Source: JASFHF01 sp050123375 (GTDB lineage Bacteria > Pseudomonadota > Gammaproteobacteria > UBA12402). From it: a stretch of 24,371 nt of DNA. The stretch is taken from positions 1 through 24,371 of the forward strand of contig JASFHF010000031.1 in assembly GCA_050123375.1 (NCBI GenBank), in the 5' to 3' direction. Positions 1 to 8,993 of this stretch are shown here, in pieces. Each line of letters begins with the position of its first letter. Positions within the stretch are counted from its first letter, which is position 1. The position numbers and the translations under genes are program-made. A model generated the notes under the pieces. That model was not told the origin of the DNA. It worked only from the letters and a program-made list of their open reading frames with translations, and did no database searches.

Positions 1-349
1 GATCATCGTGATCTTGAAGTTTTATGAAAAGTTATAATACGCCAAAAAATAAAATTTTAAAGCAAGTAAATGGATTATTTTTTTGTAAGATATTTGATAT
101 TAAGCCAAAACCCAAGTTTAATCTGTCAATCAAGTTATAACTTTTACACCACTCTCTTGACTTCTCGCCCACGAAATTCACAGATTCAGCAATAATTTTT
201 ACTTATGTTTGGGTAACCTTAATAATGATGATGAGTGTATAAAGCGGTAATATAAATATCGGAACGTTATTGAATTTTGATTATGCCCATACAAGTTAAG
301 AAAAATATTCATTGCTGCCTGACGACATTAACATTTCCAACAATTCCTT
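1..349. other. AT-rich left flank without a recognised gene
   Basis: No convincing gene is seen here. The first bases read as an open frame of eight codons ending in TGA at 25-27, and a second frame stays open to a TAA at 34-36; either could be the tail of a gene outside the window, but there is too little to judge. No strong terminator hairpin lies downstream of the leftward SDR gene, which ends at 350. Confidence 0.4.
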
Positions 350-1171
350 TTACCAAGCAGATAATCCGCCATCAACCATTAAATTTTGTCCAGTTACATA
401 ACTTGCCGCTTCCGAGGCTAGAAATAAAATTGCGCCAACCATTTCATGAGGCAATGCCATACGCCCCATAGGAACACGTGCAGCATATTTTCGTTGAAAA
501 GTTTCATTTTGCCCACTTTGCACCCCACCAGGGCTAATGGAATTGACCCGTATACCCTGCTCAGCCCATAAACAAGCCAAATGTTTAGTTAACCCTACAA
601 CACCCGCTTTAGCGGCCGAATATACAGCAGGAGAATTAATTTCACGATTTAGATAAAAAGAACCTTTATAAATTCGTTGATCAGGAGCCATCGCCCCATA
701 GATGGAAGCCGTTTGGATAATACTACCAAATCCCTGCTTTAACATTTGCGCGCCAATCGTTTTTGCCATTAAAAACATGCCGTTCAAATTAACATCAATA
801 ATTTTTTCCCACTGATCTAAATCATAATTCTCAAAATTAGCGAAAAATGCATTCAAATCTTCAGATTTTCCAGCCGCGTTATTGACAAGCACATCAATTT
901 TTTTAAAACGTTGTAATGCTTTCGATCTGACTAACCGAATCGCGTCCTCATTTGTCACATCACAAACCTCTGCTAAACATTCTACAGAATATTTCTCTTT
1001 TATGATTTTAGCCAAATCTAATAGTGCCTCTTGATTCACATCTAACAATACTAGCTTCGCACCAAATTCTGCAAGCGCGTAAGAGAAATGAGAGCCAAGA
1101 ATACCTGCAGCACCAGTAATCAACACGACCTTGTTCGACAAATCGAACAATTGTTTATAACTATCAAGCAT
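350..1171 (-). CDS. SDR-family NAD(P)-dependent oxidoreductase, PtmA-like
   Basis: This 273-residue protein is a classical short-chain dehydrogenase/reductase. The cofactor-binding glycine motif TGAAGILG is at residues 19-26, the NNAAG motif at 97-101, and the catalytic set is S156, Y184 and K188 (YSAAK). Its start overlaps the end of the upstream cytidylyltransferase gene by 8 nt, so it is the last gene of a three-gene leftward operon with that gene and a Gfo/Idh oxidoreductase. The same trio (PtmA, PtmB, PtmF) occurs in Campylobacter flagellin-glycan loci, where it takes part in the CMP-legionaminic acid route. The family is certain. The role in nonulosonate precursor synthesis is inferred from neighbours, and the exact substrate is unknown. 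Confidence 0.85.
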   Translation of the reverse strand: MLDSYKQLFDLSNKVVLITGAAGILGSHFSYALAEFGAKLVLLDVNQEALLDLAKIIKEKYSVECLAEVCDVTNEDAIRLVRSKALQRFKKIDVLVNNAAGKSEDLNAFFANFENYDLDQWEKIIDVNLNGMFLMAKTIGAQMLKQGFGSIIQTASIYGAMAPDQRIYKGSFYLNREINSPAVYSAAKAGVVGLTKHLACLWAEQGIRVNSISPGGVQSGQNETFQRKYAARVPMGRMALPHEMVGAILFLASEAASYVTGQNLMVDGGLSAW

Positions 1172-1871
1172 GACGTTCTCTTCTTTTGTTTAATAAATAA
1201 CTCACTAATTCAAAATCTAACGCCGTATCAATATCTATTGAACGCTCTTCAGGCATAATATAAATTTTTGTCTTATCAGTAAATAGATCATCTTGATTCA
1301 ATAGATTTTCCCTTTGCCAAACATAAATGGAAGCATTCATATCATAACACTTTGGAGAATCCTGCCGTCGCACGACCGTCTGCTTTAATGATTTACTTAA
1401 ATGGGGCGCTCCATTCTCATCTATTTCAACTAGATTAAAATAAGGAGAACGTCTTGCTGGTGTAACAGAAAAAAGATTACTAGCGCCAGCCTGTTCTAAC
1501 AATTTAACAGCCTCACATATATCATCAACAAATCTCAGTGGTGAAGTCACATCTAAATCAACAATTGTCGAAAACTGCTGCTTTGTATTTTCTTCTGTAA
1601 CTTTCGCTGCATGCTGAATTGCTGGCAATTTAGAAACAAAAGCCGTAGCCATTTCTGGTGGCCTTAATATCAAAGAATCTACACCAAACTGTCTAGCAAC
1701 ATCTAAAATAGCTTGAGAATCACTGCTCACTGTAATCACAGAAAATAAATTTGAAGCTTGAGCTTGTAAAATCGTATGAGCTATCAAAGGCTTGCCTGCA
1801 ATCTCCCTAACATTTTTATTCTTTACGCCTTGTGACCCAGCTCGCGCACAAATAGTACACAATCTTTTCAT
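1164..1871 (-). CDS. CMP-nonulosonate (acylneuraminate) cytidylyltransferase, NeuA/LegF/PtmB-like
   Basis: This 235-residue enzyme would activate a nonulosonic acid (sialic, legionaminic or pseudaminic type) with CTP to give the CMP-sugar used by glycosyltransferases. The CTP-binding N-terminal motif, in the form ARAGSQGVKNKN, is at residues 9-20, and the length suits the CMP-NeuAc synthetase family. I chose the ATG at 1871 because it forms an ATGA overlap with the stop of the upstream gene, a sign of translational coupling. A TTG four codons earlier (1883) would also be open. The adjacent PtmF- and PtmA-like genes and the PtmE-like gene at 6812-7867 favour legionaminic acid over sialic acid as substrate, but no synthase (NeuB/LegI) lies in this window, so the sugar is an inference. 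Confidence 0.88.
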   Translation of the reverse strand: MKRLCTICARAGSQGVKNKNVREIAGKPLIAHTILQAQASNLFSVITVSSDSQAILDVARQFGVDSLILRPPEMATAFVSKLPAIQHAAKVTEENTKQQFSTIVDLDVTSPLRFVDDICEAVKLLEQAGASNLFSVTPARRSPYFNLVEIDENGAPHLSKSLKQTVVRRQDSPKCYDMNASIYVWQRENLLNQDDLFTDKTKIYIMPEERSIDIDTALDFELVSYLLNKRRERHA

Positions 1872-2779
1872 CTTATTACCCAACTCATATTTTGGTTCGC
1901 ATACTCAATCTGTTCTATTAATCTCAGCACTTCATAACCCTCCGCTAAAGAACAAAGCGATTCGTAATCTTCACTAATAAGTGCCTCAATTTGCTTACGA
2001 TAAGTATCATTCGGACTAACATTATATTCTATTTTCTCTCCATTAATACAGATAGTTTGTTGAATCAAATCCGCCTCTATGATTGAATTTTCAGCAATAA
2101 CATTAAACTGTCGCTGTGGCACTGGCCGCAGATAATCTAAACTAATCGCAACATGCGGGCAACGACTACACTGCATTAATATTGTGTAAACATCCTCTGA
2201 TGTTAACTCAAGTTGACTTTGGTTACTTCCTGAGGCAGTTAGTTTCCTACAAGCCCCTAGTAACCAAACAACATAATCTAATTCATGACTTAAATCCCGC
2301 AGCACACCACCACCAGCTTCTTTTAAAGCCGAGTAAGTCTTTCTATAATCTCGCTGTGGACGCCATGATGGAAGATATTGCCCCACTTGTACGATAGCTG
2401 CAGCCGCCGCATAAGAACATAAATGTTTTTTTAGTTGCTGTAAAACAGGATGAAATCGCAAATTGTAACCAACAAATATATCGTGTTGACAATTCTTTGG
2501 TAAATCTAATAATTGGTGAAATAGTGGCTTTTCAATTAGAATTTTTCCTCGATAGCCTGCCGATATCAATGTTAATAAAGTTTCATAATGCTTTGCTGTC
2601 GGATTTGCAATAATCACAAGATCAAAATCAACAGCATCAATTGCTTGCTGAACACTCAAAAAACGGTGATATGGAGCATCATCGCGATTAGTTACAAAAG
2701 AAACTTGTACACCAAGCTCTTCTAATACCGAAGCATGCCGCGCACCAATAGAACCATAACCTATTACCAAGCCCTTCAT
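1868..2779 (-). CDS. Gfo/Idh/MocA-family oxidoreductase, PtmF-like
   Basis: This 303-residue protein has an N-terminal Rossmann fold with the nucleotide-binding motif GYGSIGARH at residues 7-15 and the family's EKP motif at 83-85. The remainder fits the C-terminal alpha/beta domain of Gfo/Idh/MocA enzymes. It is the first gene of the leftward operon and is coupled to the cytidylyltransferase gene by an ATGA overlap. A GAGGGAC ribosome-binding stretch lies just upstream of the ATG. Position and family match PtmF of Campylobacter nonulosonate loci. The NAD(P)-dependent family is clear; the sugar it acts on cannot be read from sequence. Confidence 0.85.
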   Translation of the reverse strand: MKGLVIGYGSIGARHASVLEELGVQVSFVTNRDDAPYHRFLSVQQAIDAVDFDLVIIANPTAKHYETLLTLISAGYRGKILIEKPLFHQLLDLPKNCQHDIFVGYNLRFHPVLQQLKKHLCSYAAAAAIVQVGQYLPSWRPQRDYRKTYSALKEAGGGVLRDLSHELDYVVWLLGACRKLTASGSNQSQLELTSEDVYTILMQCSRCPHVAISLDYLRPVPQRQFNVIAENSIIEADLIQQTICINGEKIEYNVSPNDTYRKQIEALISEDYESLCSLAEGYEVLRLIEQIEYANQNMSWVIR

Positions 2780-2821
2780 TAAAAATGTCCCTCAAATTCC
2801 TGCGAAGATAATTATTTGATC

Positions 2822-2850
2822 AGTATAATGCGATTAAAGATTTTTTACAA
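2822..2850 (-). promoter_or_regulatory. Sigma70-type promoter of the PtmF-PtmB-PtmA-like operon
   Basis: On the minus strand a -35 box TTGTAA (2850-2845) and a -10 box TATACT (2827-2822) are separated by 17 nt, about 40 nt upstream of the first ATG. Confidence 0.65.
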
Positions 2851-2883
2851 TTTGAATCCTCATGCGCAACGCGCGTGCAGAGA

Positions 2884-2912
2884 TTGAAAATAATGATTTT
2901 TTGGGCTAAAAT
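2884..2912 (+). promoter_or_regulatory. Sigma70-type promoter of the glycosyltransferase operon
   Basis: A -35 box TTGAAA (2884-2889) and a -10 box TAAAAT (2907-2912) with a 17-nt spacer lie about 40 nt before the glycosyltransferase ATG. It is divergent from the promoter at 2822-2850, so the two operons share one 174-bp control region. Confidence 0.6.
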
Positions 2913-2953
2913 GTGCTTTTAATTTGTGGCTGCAATGTTGAGAATTTCGCAGA

Positions 2954-3925
2954 ATGAAGCTAATTATCCTAATTCCTTGCTATAACGAATCTAAAACCTT
3001 GCCAATGACCGTAGCAGATTTACCTAAAGAAATTGATGGTATTGACCAAATAGAATACTTGGTCGTTGATGATGGCAGCACGGATAACACCAGCGAAATT
3101 GCACATTCTTTGGGAGTTCATCATGTACTACGATCAAATTACAACCAAGGATTAGCTAAAACTTTTATCCTTGGCATCAGGCATGCTGTAGACCTAGGCG
3201 CAAATATTATTGTTAATACCGATGGAGACAACCAATATTGCGGCAAAGATATTCCCAAATTAATTGCCCCAATCGCAGCAAAACAAGCAGATATTGTTGT
3301 GGGAGCTCGCCCAATATTAAAACACCAAGAATTTTCTATTGCCAAAAAAATGCTGCAAATAATAGGAAGCTGGGTTGTTAAAAAATTATCTAAAGTGAAA
3401 ATTAAAGATGCTGTATCGGGGTTTAGAGCTTATTCTAAAAAAGCCGCATTAATGCTTAACATTCATACTAAATTTTCTTATTGCATCGAAACCTTAATTC
3501 AAGCAGGATATCTAAATCTAAAAGTTGTATCTGTAAATATTCACATAAATCCGAAAACACGACCTTCCAGATTATTTAAAAATATAATTCAATATTTATA
3601 TCGGCAAGGCGACACCATGTTTAAAATGTTCATCTTATATCGCCCGGGAGCTTTTTTTAGCATACTTGGATGTCTGTCGTTTTTATTATTTATCATGGTA
3701 GGCTCACGCTATTTATTTCTAATATACATTGCAAATCAAGCTCATAAATCTCTTATTTTCCATTTACCATCTTTAATATTGGGAGCTATCTTTGCTTTTA
3801 TTGGCATCAGCTCATTTCTGTTAGCCATTTTAGGAGAACTAATTAAGTCTCAACGAAAATTAACCGAAGAAATCTTGTATTTAAAGCGAACTGAAATGTT
3901 AGATTTTAAAAATAAAATGGATTAA
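2954..3925 (+). CDS. Membrane-anchored family 2 glycosyltransferase (DPM1/GtrB-like)
   Basis: This 323-residue protein has a GT-A catalytic domain in its first two thirds: the start reads IILIPCYNE, DDGS is at 39-42 and the DxD metal/nucleotide site lies within NTDGDNQY at 88-95. Two hydrophobic segments follow, at about 231-255 and 271-297, and a charged tail ends the protein. This layout is that of polyprenyl-phosphate glycosyltransferases such as dolichol-phosphate mannosyltransferase and GtrB, which load a sugar onto a lipid carrier at the inner membrane. A GtrA-like protein is encoded nearby (6184-6681), and such pairs usually work together. It starts a three-gene operon, with 2 nt before the next gene. 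The sugar transferred is unknown. Confidence 0.85.
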   Translation: MKLIILIPCYNESKTLPMTVADLPKEIDGIDQIEYLVVDDGSTDNTSEIAHSLGVHHVLRSNYNQGLAKTFILGIRHAVDLGANIIVNTDGDNQYCGKDIPKLIAPIAAKQADIVVGARPILKHQEFSIAKKMLQIIGSWVVKKLSKVKIKDAVSGFRAYSKKAALMLNIHTKFSYCIETLIQAGYLNLKVVSVNIHINPKTRPSRLFKNIIQYLYRQGDTMFKMFILYRPGAFFSILGCLSFLLFIMVGSRYLFLIYIANQAHKSLIFHLPSLILGAIFAFIGISSFLLAILGELIKSQRKLTEEILYLKRTEMLDFKNKMD

Positions 3926-3927
3926 TC

Positions 3928-4572
3928 ATGAATTTTCAAAATTTTTGCCAAAACCGCAGATCAATTAGAAAATTTAATAATACCATTGTTACAAAATCAG
4001 AAATTGAAGCTTTAATTACCGCAGCCATTTATGCGCCATCACATTGTAATACCCAAGAATGGCGTTTTATCATTGTTACAGATAAAAATAAAAAACAACA
4101 ACTTGTCGATCATGGCGGCAGCATAGTTATTAATACTGCTAATGCCGGCGTTTTGGTTTGTTACCAAAACAACTCTGACAATTTAGAATATCATGATTGG
4201 ATTCAAAGCGCTTCGGCTGCCGCACAAAATATTTTACTGCAAGCGCATGCAACTGGCTTAGGTGCATGTTGGATTTGTCACTTACCAAGCAAAAAAACTT
4301 TGCGCAAAATATTTGGAATTCATAAATCTTATGATCCTATATGTTATATCGCTATTGGTCATACCTCCCAAAAACCACTTGAAGTACCACGCAAGCTGCC
4401 ATTACATGATTTTTTTAACTACAACCAATTTCCAATAATTAACAAAAATTTGCCGCGCAAAAAACTTTTTAAGATTATATTAAGAAAAATATATTATCAT
4501 TTACCTTATTTCGTTAAAAAACGTTTAAACAAATTTGTAGACTCGAAATTTGTAAAAAAATTTAAAAATTAA
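3928..4572 (+). CDS. Nitroreductase-family protein
   Basis: This 214-residue protein starts with the FMN-contacting nitroreductase motif NRRSIRKF (9-16), followed by an APSHCNTQEWRF stretch (about 37-48) and a GLGACWI segment near 110, which bind FMN and shape the dimer in this family. The last 40 residues are rich in lysine and not conserved in the usual family. It is the middle gene of the operon with the GT2 enzyme and the heparinase-like protein. Nitroreductase-fold proteins reduce diverse substrates with NAD(P)H; its place in a polysaccharide operon suggests a sugar or lipid-carrier substrate, which is speculation. The start is fixed by the 2-nt gap to the preceding stop. Confidence 0.8.
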   Translation: MNFQNFCQNRRSIRKFNNTIVTKSEIEALITAAIYAPSHCNTQEWRFIIVTDKNKKQQLVDHGGSIVINTANAGVLVCYQNNSDNLEYHDWIQSASAAAQNILLQAHATGLGACWICHLPSKKTLRKIFGIHKSYDPICYIAIGHTSQKPLEVPRKLPLHDFFNYNQFPIINKNLPRKKLFKIILRKIYYHLPYFVKKRLNKFVDSKFVKKFKN

Positions 4573-4589
4573 ATTCACAAGAAGGCATT

Positions 4590-6224
4590 ATGGACCGTAA
4601 ACAAAAACTATGGGCATTTGTTGAAAAAAACATTCCTAGTTTGCTTAGTAATTTAGACAAAGACCCTGATTCTCCTACATACGGTTGTTTCGACAGAAAT
4701 TATTGGCACTATAAAATAAGTGATTTTTCTTCTTTTGTATTACAACAATCAGCTTTTACCATAGGATATTTGTACCATTACCCCAATGAACAAAATATTT
4801 ATTTTCAAAATCCTCAAATAAAAGAATGGTCATTGGCTGGCTTACGCTATTGGGCACGTAATTTATATCAGGATGGTAGTGCGGATGAATATTATCCATT
4901 TGAAAAAGGTATCCCCCCTGTTGCATTTTCTCTTTATAGAATGACAGAATTATTTGAAATGTTTGCCGATTCTATCTATAAAGACAAAACATTAATTTTA
5001 AATGGTATGAAAAAAGCAGCTATATTTTTAGCCAAAAACCCCGAATTACAAGCATCTAATCAGGAAATGTTTGCCATAACTGCAATATTGAAAGCTGCAA
5101 AATTACTTCAACATGATGAATTGCAACAAATAGCCATTAAAAAGCTCAAGCAATTAATCACAAATAATTATTCAGCCGAAGGATGGTTTAAAGAATATGG
5201 TGGTCCCGATTTAGGATATCTAAGCCTCACTTTAGAAGCCTTAGTTGATTATAATTTAATACATAAAGAAACATCTATCACAACCATAATTAATTCTATA
5301 GTTGAATTTTCTAACATAGGGATATTTGATGGTGGTATTGTTGGTGGACAATTCAACTCAAGAAATACTGAATATTATTTACCATACGGTTTAGCAAAAA
5401 TCTCTACAGAATCACCCCTGGCAAAATGTCTATTGCAAAAACTGCTTGAAAATATTGACTCTCCTACTTATCAGCAAGGATCTTTCGACGATAGATACAG
5501 GTTGCATTATGTGATGCCTTCTTTTGTAAAAACATTATCTTGTATTACACACGATAACCTGGATAACAGCCCATTGGACAAAAAAAATTGTTGGCTTAAA
5601 GAAGCAGGGTGGTATTTTAAAAAAATAAACTCATCTGAAATTCTAGTTAACACAAAGAAAGGAGGTAACTGCAAAATAGTTAAAAATGGCCGCCATTTTT
5701 TTACAAATTGCGGGTATAGAATATATTTGAATAATAAACTAGCTGTAACTAATTGGGAGAATGCAAGTAAAGCCAACATTATTACTGATAATGAATTAGA
5801 AATACACGGAGATTTTATCTACACAAAATATCACATACCAACACCTTTTAAACATTTCATATTAAGAATCGTTGCTCGTGTTTTTGGCCGAAAAATTATA
5901 AAACTTCTTAAGCAAAGGTTGATTTTTCCACACAAAAAATCCGACGTACGATTTATTCGCAAATTAGTTTTTACTAAAGATGAATTAAAAATTCACGATC
6001 ATATCGTTTCAAAAAATAAAAAAATAGCAACCCTTAAAATAGCACCGAAATATTCCATGCGTCATGTTGCATCATCTAAATCTTTCGTTATTGACGAATT
6101 AAAAGATATGGCAACAATAAATCAACATAAGACACATGAAATCAATCTCGAACAAACAATAAATCTACATTCAGAAAACCCAACTATTCAGCATAATGTT
6201 TCTTTTGTAAAACATCACTCATAG
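4590..6224 (+). CDS. Heparinase II/III-like protein of a polysaccharide locus, function unproven
   Basis: This 544-residue protein has no signal peptide or obvious membrane segment. Residues 1-320 are helical and hold aromatic and acidic motifs (FDRNYWHYK at 34-42, DGSADEYYPFE at 95-105), as expected of an alpha/alpha-toroid of the heparinase II/III or alginate-lyase type. Residues from about 330 on are rich in beta-strand patterns, as in the C-terminal beta-sandwich of those lyases. Lacking a secretion signal, it would act in the cytosol, which is odd for a lyase. It follows the nitroreductase gene by 17 nt with an AGAAGG ribosome site. Its 3' end overlaps the convergent GtrA-like gene by 41 nt. 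The family call rests on motif memory and is moderate. Confidence 0.6.
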   Translation: MDRKQKLWAFVEKNIPSLLSNLDKDPDSPTYGCFDRNYWHYKISDFSSFVLQQSAFTIGYLYHYPNEQNIYFQNPQIKEWSLAGLRYWARNLYQDGSADEYYPFEKGIPPVAFSLYRMTELFEMFADSIYKDKTLILNGMKKAAIFLAKNPELQASNQEMFAITAILKAAKLLQHDELQQIAIKKLKQLITNNYSAEGWFKEYGGPDLGYLSLTLEALVDYNLIHKETSITTIINSIVEFSNIGIFDGGIVGGQFNSRNTEYYLPYGLAKISTESPLAKCLLQKLLENIDSPTYQQGSFDDRYRLHYVMPSFVKTLSCITHDNLDNSPLDKKNCWLKEAGWYFKKINSSEILVNTKKGGNCKIVKNGRHFFTNCGYRIYLNNKLAVTNWENASKANIITDNELEIHGDFIYTKYHIPTPFKHFILRIVARVFGRKIIKLLKQRLIFPHKKSDVRFIRKLVFTKDELKIHDHIVSKNKKIATLKIAPKYSMRHVASSKSFVIDELKDMATINQHKTHEINLEQTINLHSENPTIQHNVSFVKHHS

Positions 6225-6681
6225 GATCTTCCAAATAGTTTTTTAGAGTAAAAACTTTCTTTAAAACCAAATATTTTAATATAGAAAAAAATATTACATT
6301 AATAAACTGCGCCAAAAGATAATACACAAATAGAAAATGAACCATTACATAATACGCAAACCAATTTAACAACCTAAAAATTATCACCGATGATGAAAAT
6401 TTAAAAAAAACGCCAAACCTAATAAAATCCTTTGATTTTTGATTAAACGCAAATTTCCCACAAAATAAAAAATTTATGACGGTCTGAATAACCAACACAA
6501 AAAAATATGTGATCGGAATGCTGAGTTTAACATATTCAACTAAAAAAGCATTTAATAAAATAGCAGCAAAAAATCCAGGCAAGCCAGCAAGCATAAATTT
6601 AAAAAACTTGTAACCGATTTTAATTAAGCTATCCTCTCTTTGTTTCAACAAGCTTACTTTTTTTGCTTTAAGACAAGTCAT
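6184..6681 (-). CDS. GtrA-like small membrane protein
   Basis: This 165-residue protein has four hydrophobic segments, at about 27-48, 53-72, 93-113 and 117-138, joined by short basic loops, with a KFMLAGLPGFFAA start of segment one. This is the architecture of GtrA family proteins, which are thought to flip polyprenyl-phosphate-linked sugars across the inner membrane. A good AAAGGG ribosome site lies 5-6 nt before the ATG. It is transcribed leftward, 130 bp after the nucleotidyltransferase gene, and converges on the heparinase-like gene with a 41-nt coding overlap. It probably works with the GT2 enzyme at 2954-3925. Confidence 0.78.
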   Translation of the reverse strand: MTCLKAKKVSLLKQREDSLIKIGYKFFKFMLAGLPGFFAAILLNAFLVEYVKLSIPITYFFVLVIQTVINFLFCGKFAFNQKSKDFIRFGVFFKFSSSVIIFRLLNWFAYYVMVHFLFVYYLLAQFINVIFFSILKYLVLKKVFTLKNYLEDPMSDVLQKKHYAE

Positions 6682-6811
6682 AAAACCCTTTCTTTAAATA
6701 TTGCGCTTTCTTGCTAAAATTAATTTTTGTGACTTCAGATAATTTTTCACAAGTTAACAATTTTATATTGCTTATATTATCAAGCCCTATAATGAAAAAA
6801 TTTATAACTTT

Positions 6812-7867
6812 TTAAGTATAAAATTCTTCTGCCAGTTTATGACTATTCGCTTTATGATAATCTTCCGGCCTACCAATATCCATCCAATATTCATGAATAG
6901 GAAAACTTCCGATAGTGAGTTTTTCACTTAAAGCTGTATTTAATAATTCCGGCATATCATAATAAGTATTCTCTGGCACCAAATTCACAACCTCAGGATT
7001 TAATACATAAATACCAGCACTCACAAAAAAACGATGACATGGTTTCTCATTAATGCTAACAACCCTGCAATCATCTGTCTTCACCTCACCATATGGAACT
7101 TGTAAATCATATTCTATTACACACGCTGTAGCATTAACTTGTTGTGAATTATGAAAACTCAATAAATTTTTAAAATTAACCTTGGTTAACACATCTGCGT
7201 TCATCACAATTATTGGCTTGTCTATATTTTTTGGTAAAAGACTTAACGAACCCGCTGTTCCTAATTTTTTAGTTTCTTTTAAATACTGAATATTTGCTTC
7301 TATCGTGCTTGCACTATTAAAATAATTTTCTATAACATCTGACTTATGGTGTAAAGAAATATAGAAATTATTAAACCCAAACTCAGAAAAACTGTCTATT
7401 ATATTATGCAAGATCGGCTTATTACCAAAAGCAAGCAACGGCTTGGGGCAATCTTTAGTTAAAGCGCCCAACCTTGAACCTTTTCCTCCAGCCATTAACA
7501 CCACACAATTATCATAATGTTTTCGTTGAAATAAATCATCTAAAGTTTTTAATCCAATAATTTTTCCAGAATCATTAATAATAGGCACATGACGCAGCCA
7601 TCTTTCTTGCATACCCAATAATATTTGATCATCATGCATGTTAACCGAGGCAACAAATGGATTAGGATTCATTATTGTTTCAACTGGTAAGGACAAATCC
7701 AGCTTACGTAAAATTCCCCGCCTAATATCACCATCGGTTATGACTCCTAATATTTTTCTAGAATCATCAACAACAACAGCTATTTGCGATCCAGCACAGT
7801 CAATAACTTTCATTACATCAAAAATTGACGTATCGACTCTTATTAAAATACTTTCCCAATTATCCAT
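6812..7867 (-). CDS. CBS-domain sugar-1-phosphate nucleotidyltransferase, PtmE-like
   Basis: The 351 residues contain two CBS domains in tandem (about 8-57 and 65-115) followed by a nucleotidyltransferase domain with the signature LMAGGKGSRLG (124-134), PKP at 141-143 and a metal-binding MNAD motif. This fusion is characteristic of PtmE, which in Campylobacter makes GDP-glucosamine at the entry to the legionaminic acid pathway. The CBS pair suggests control by an adenine nucleotide. It lies 10 nt downstream of the Wzz-like gene and so belongs to the same leftward transcript. With the PtmA/B/F-like trio at 350-2779 it supports a GDP-linked nonulosonate route. GDP versus other nucleotide specificity cannot be proved from sequence. 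Confidence 0.85.
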   Translation of the reverse strand: MDNWESILIRVDTSIFDVMKVIDCAGSQIAVVVDDSRKILGVITDGDIRRGILRKLDLSLPVETIMNPNPFVASVNMHDDQILLGMQERWLRHVPIINDSGKIIGLKTLDDLFQRKHYDNCVVLMAGGKGSRLGALTKDCPKPLLAFGNKPILHNIIDSFSEFGFNNFYISLHHKSDVIENYFNSASTIEANIQYLKETKKLGTAGSLSLLPKNIDKPIIVMNADVLTKVNFKNLLSFHNSQQVNATACVIEYDLQVPYGEVKTDDCRVVSINEKPCHRFFVSAGIYVLNPEVVNLVPENTYYDMPELLNTALSEKLTIGSFPIHEYWMDIGRPEDYHKANSHKLAEEFYT

Positions 7868-7877
7868 GTTATTTTAC

Positions 7878-8807
7878 TTACCTACCTCTTACCTCATCAA
7901 CAAACTTAAACAAAAAAACCATAAATAATCCAAGCACAATACCAAATATTAAAGAAAATAGAACAACCATCCATAATGAAATATCATCAACAACACGCAA
8001 TTCAACCATGGGGTGTAAATATTTACTGCTTTCAATACTATTTAACTGAGCTTCCAGCTGACCAAGTTTCAACCGGCTGGTAAAATATGCATGATCGTCC
8101 TGTTGCATGCGATTCACAGTACTATCTTGCATTATCATATTTTGAACTGCATTATTTCCTTGTGTATTCGACTGTATCATAGCCAACTTTTTGCTCAATA
8201 TTTTTTTATCACTTTTCAAATATTTCATGTAACTTTGCTGACTCAATAATTGTAAATGTAACTCATTTTTATTTTGCGCAATAATATTAACCTCATTTTT
8301 TTTAATATTATCCAATATCATATCAAATAATTTTTGAAATTTACTTGCGTCCTGTTTTGTACCTTTGGCAGTCAAAATAATAAAATTATTTTCATTTTTA
8401 TCTTCATCTTTTGTTGTGTTACTATTTTGTTGTGTGCTGCTTGTACCTATTTCAACATTAACTGTTTTTGGAAATATATAAGTAGAGAATGAATTATTGA
8501 AAACTTTGATTATCTCTGGCAAATAAACCGTTTTAATCAATTGTACAATTCTGTCAGCTTTTTGAAAATCACTATAATTAACCATGTTTCGTGTAGACGA
8601 CCAACCAGCCGGTTGTATAACTTGCCTATATTCATACTGTGGCTTTCTAATATATACATAGAATATACCAATTACAACACACAAAAAAATTGTACTGATA
8701 AAGACTAATTTGCGCTTAACAATCAATTTAGCAAGACTAATCAAATCTATAGTTTGCCCTGAACCTGAACTAAAATTATAACTGTTCACATCATTTTCTT
8801 GATCCAT
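7878..8807 (-). CDS. Wzz-type polysaccharide chain-length determinant
   Basis: This roughly 309-residue inner-membrane protein has the polysaccharide co-polymerase layout: a cytoplasmic N terminus, one membrane segment at about 34-54, a long periplasmic helical domain with coiled-coil character, and a second membrane segment near the C terminus followed by a short basic tail. Such proteins set the length of O-antigen or capsule chains made by Wzy. It lacks the kinase domain of Wzc-type proteins. I prefer the ATG at 8807, which has GGAG six nt upstream; the ATG at 8819 adds four residues and has no clear ribosome site. It heads the wzz-ptmE-like leftward transcript. Confidence 0.8.
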   Translation of the reverse strand: MDQENDVNSYNFSSGSGQTIDLISLAKLIVKRKLVFISTIFLCVVIGIFYVYIRKPQYEYRQVIQPAGWSSTRNMVNYSDFQKADRIVQLIKTVYLPEIIKVFNNSFSTYIFPKTVNVEIGTSSTQQNSNTTKDEDKNENNFIILTAKGTKQDASKFQKLFDMILDNIKKNEVNIIAQNKNELHLQLLSQQSYMKYLKSDKKILSKKLAMIQSNTQGNNAVQNMIMQDSTVNRMQQDDHAYFTSRLKLGQLEAQLNSIESSKYLHPMVELRVVDDISLWMVVLFSLIFGIVLGLFMVFLFKFVDEVRGR

Positions 8808-8993
8808 AACCATCTCCATATGATTTAGTTTAAATTATGCGCATTTTAGTGAATTTTGGCTTTCATTGCTAGATAAAAATTAAAAAATTCCTGAATTCTA
8901 TGATGCTTTTCAAAACTTGTGAGATGATTGCCTTGTAACTTTGGGAAAACCGCTTGTTTTTTGAATATACCACGTAAAATCAATAATTTTACT

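Noticed and set aside
277..471. 64-codon frame on the plus strand overlapping the SDR gene end
   Set aside because: It is antisense to a well-supported gene, has no ribosome site and resembles no protein.
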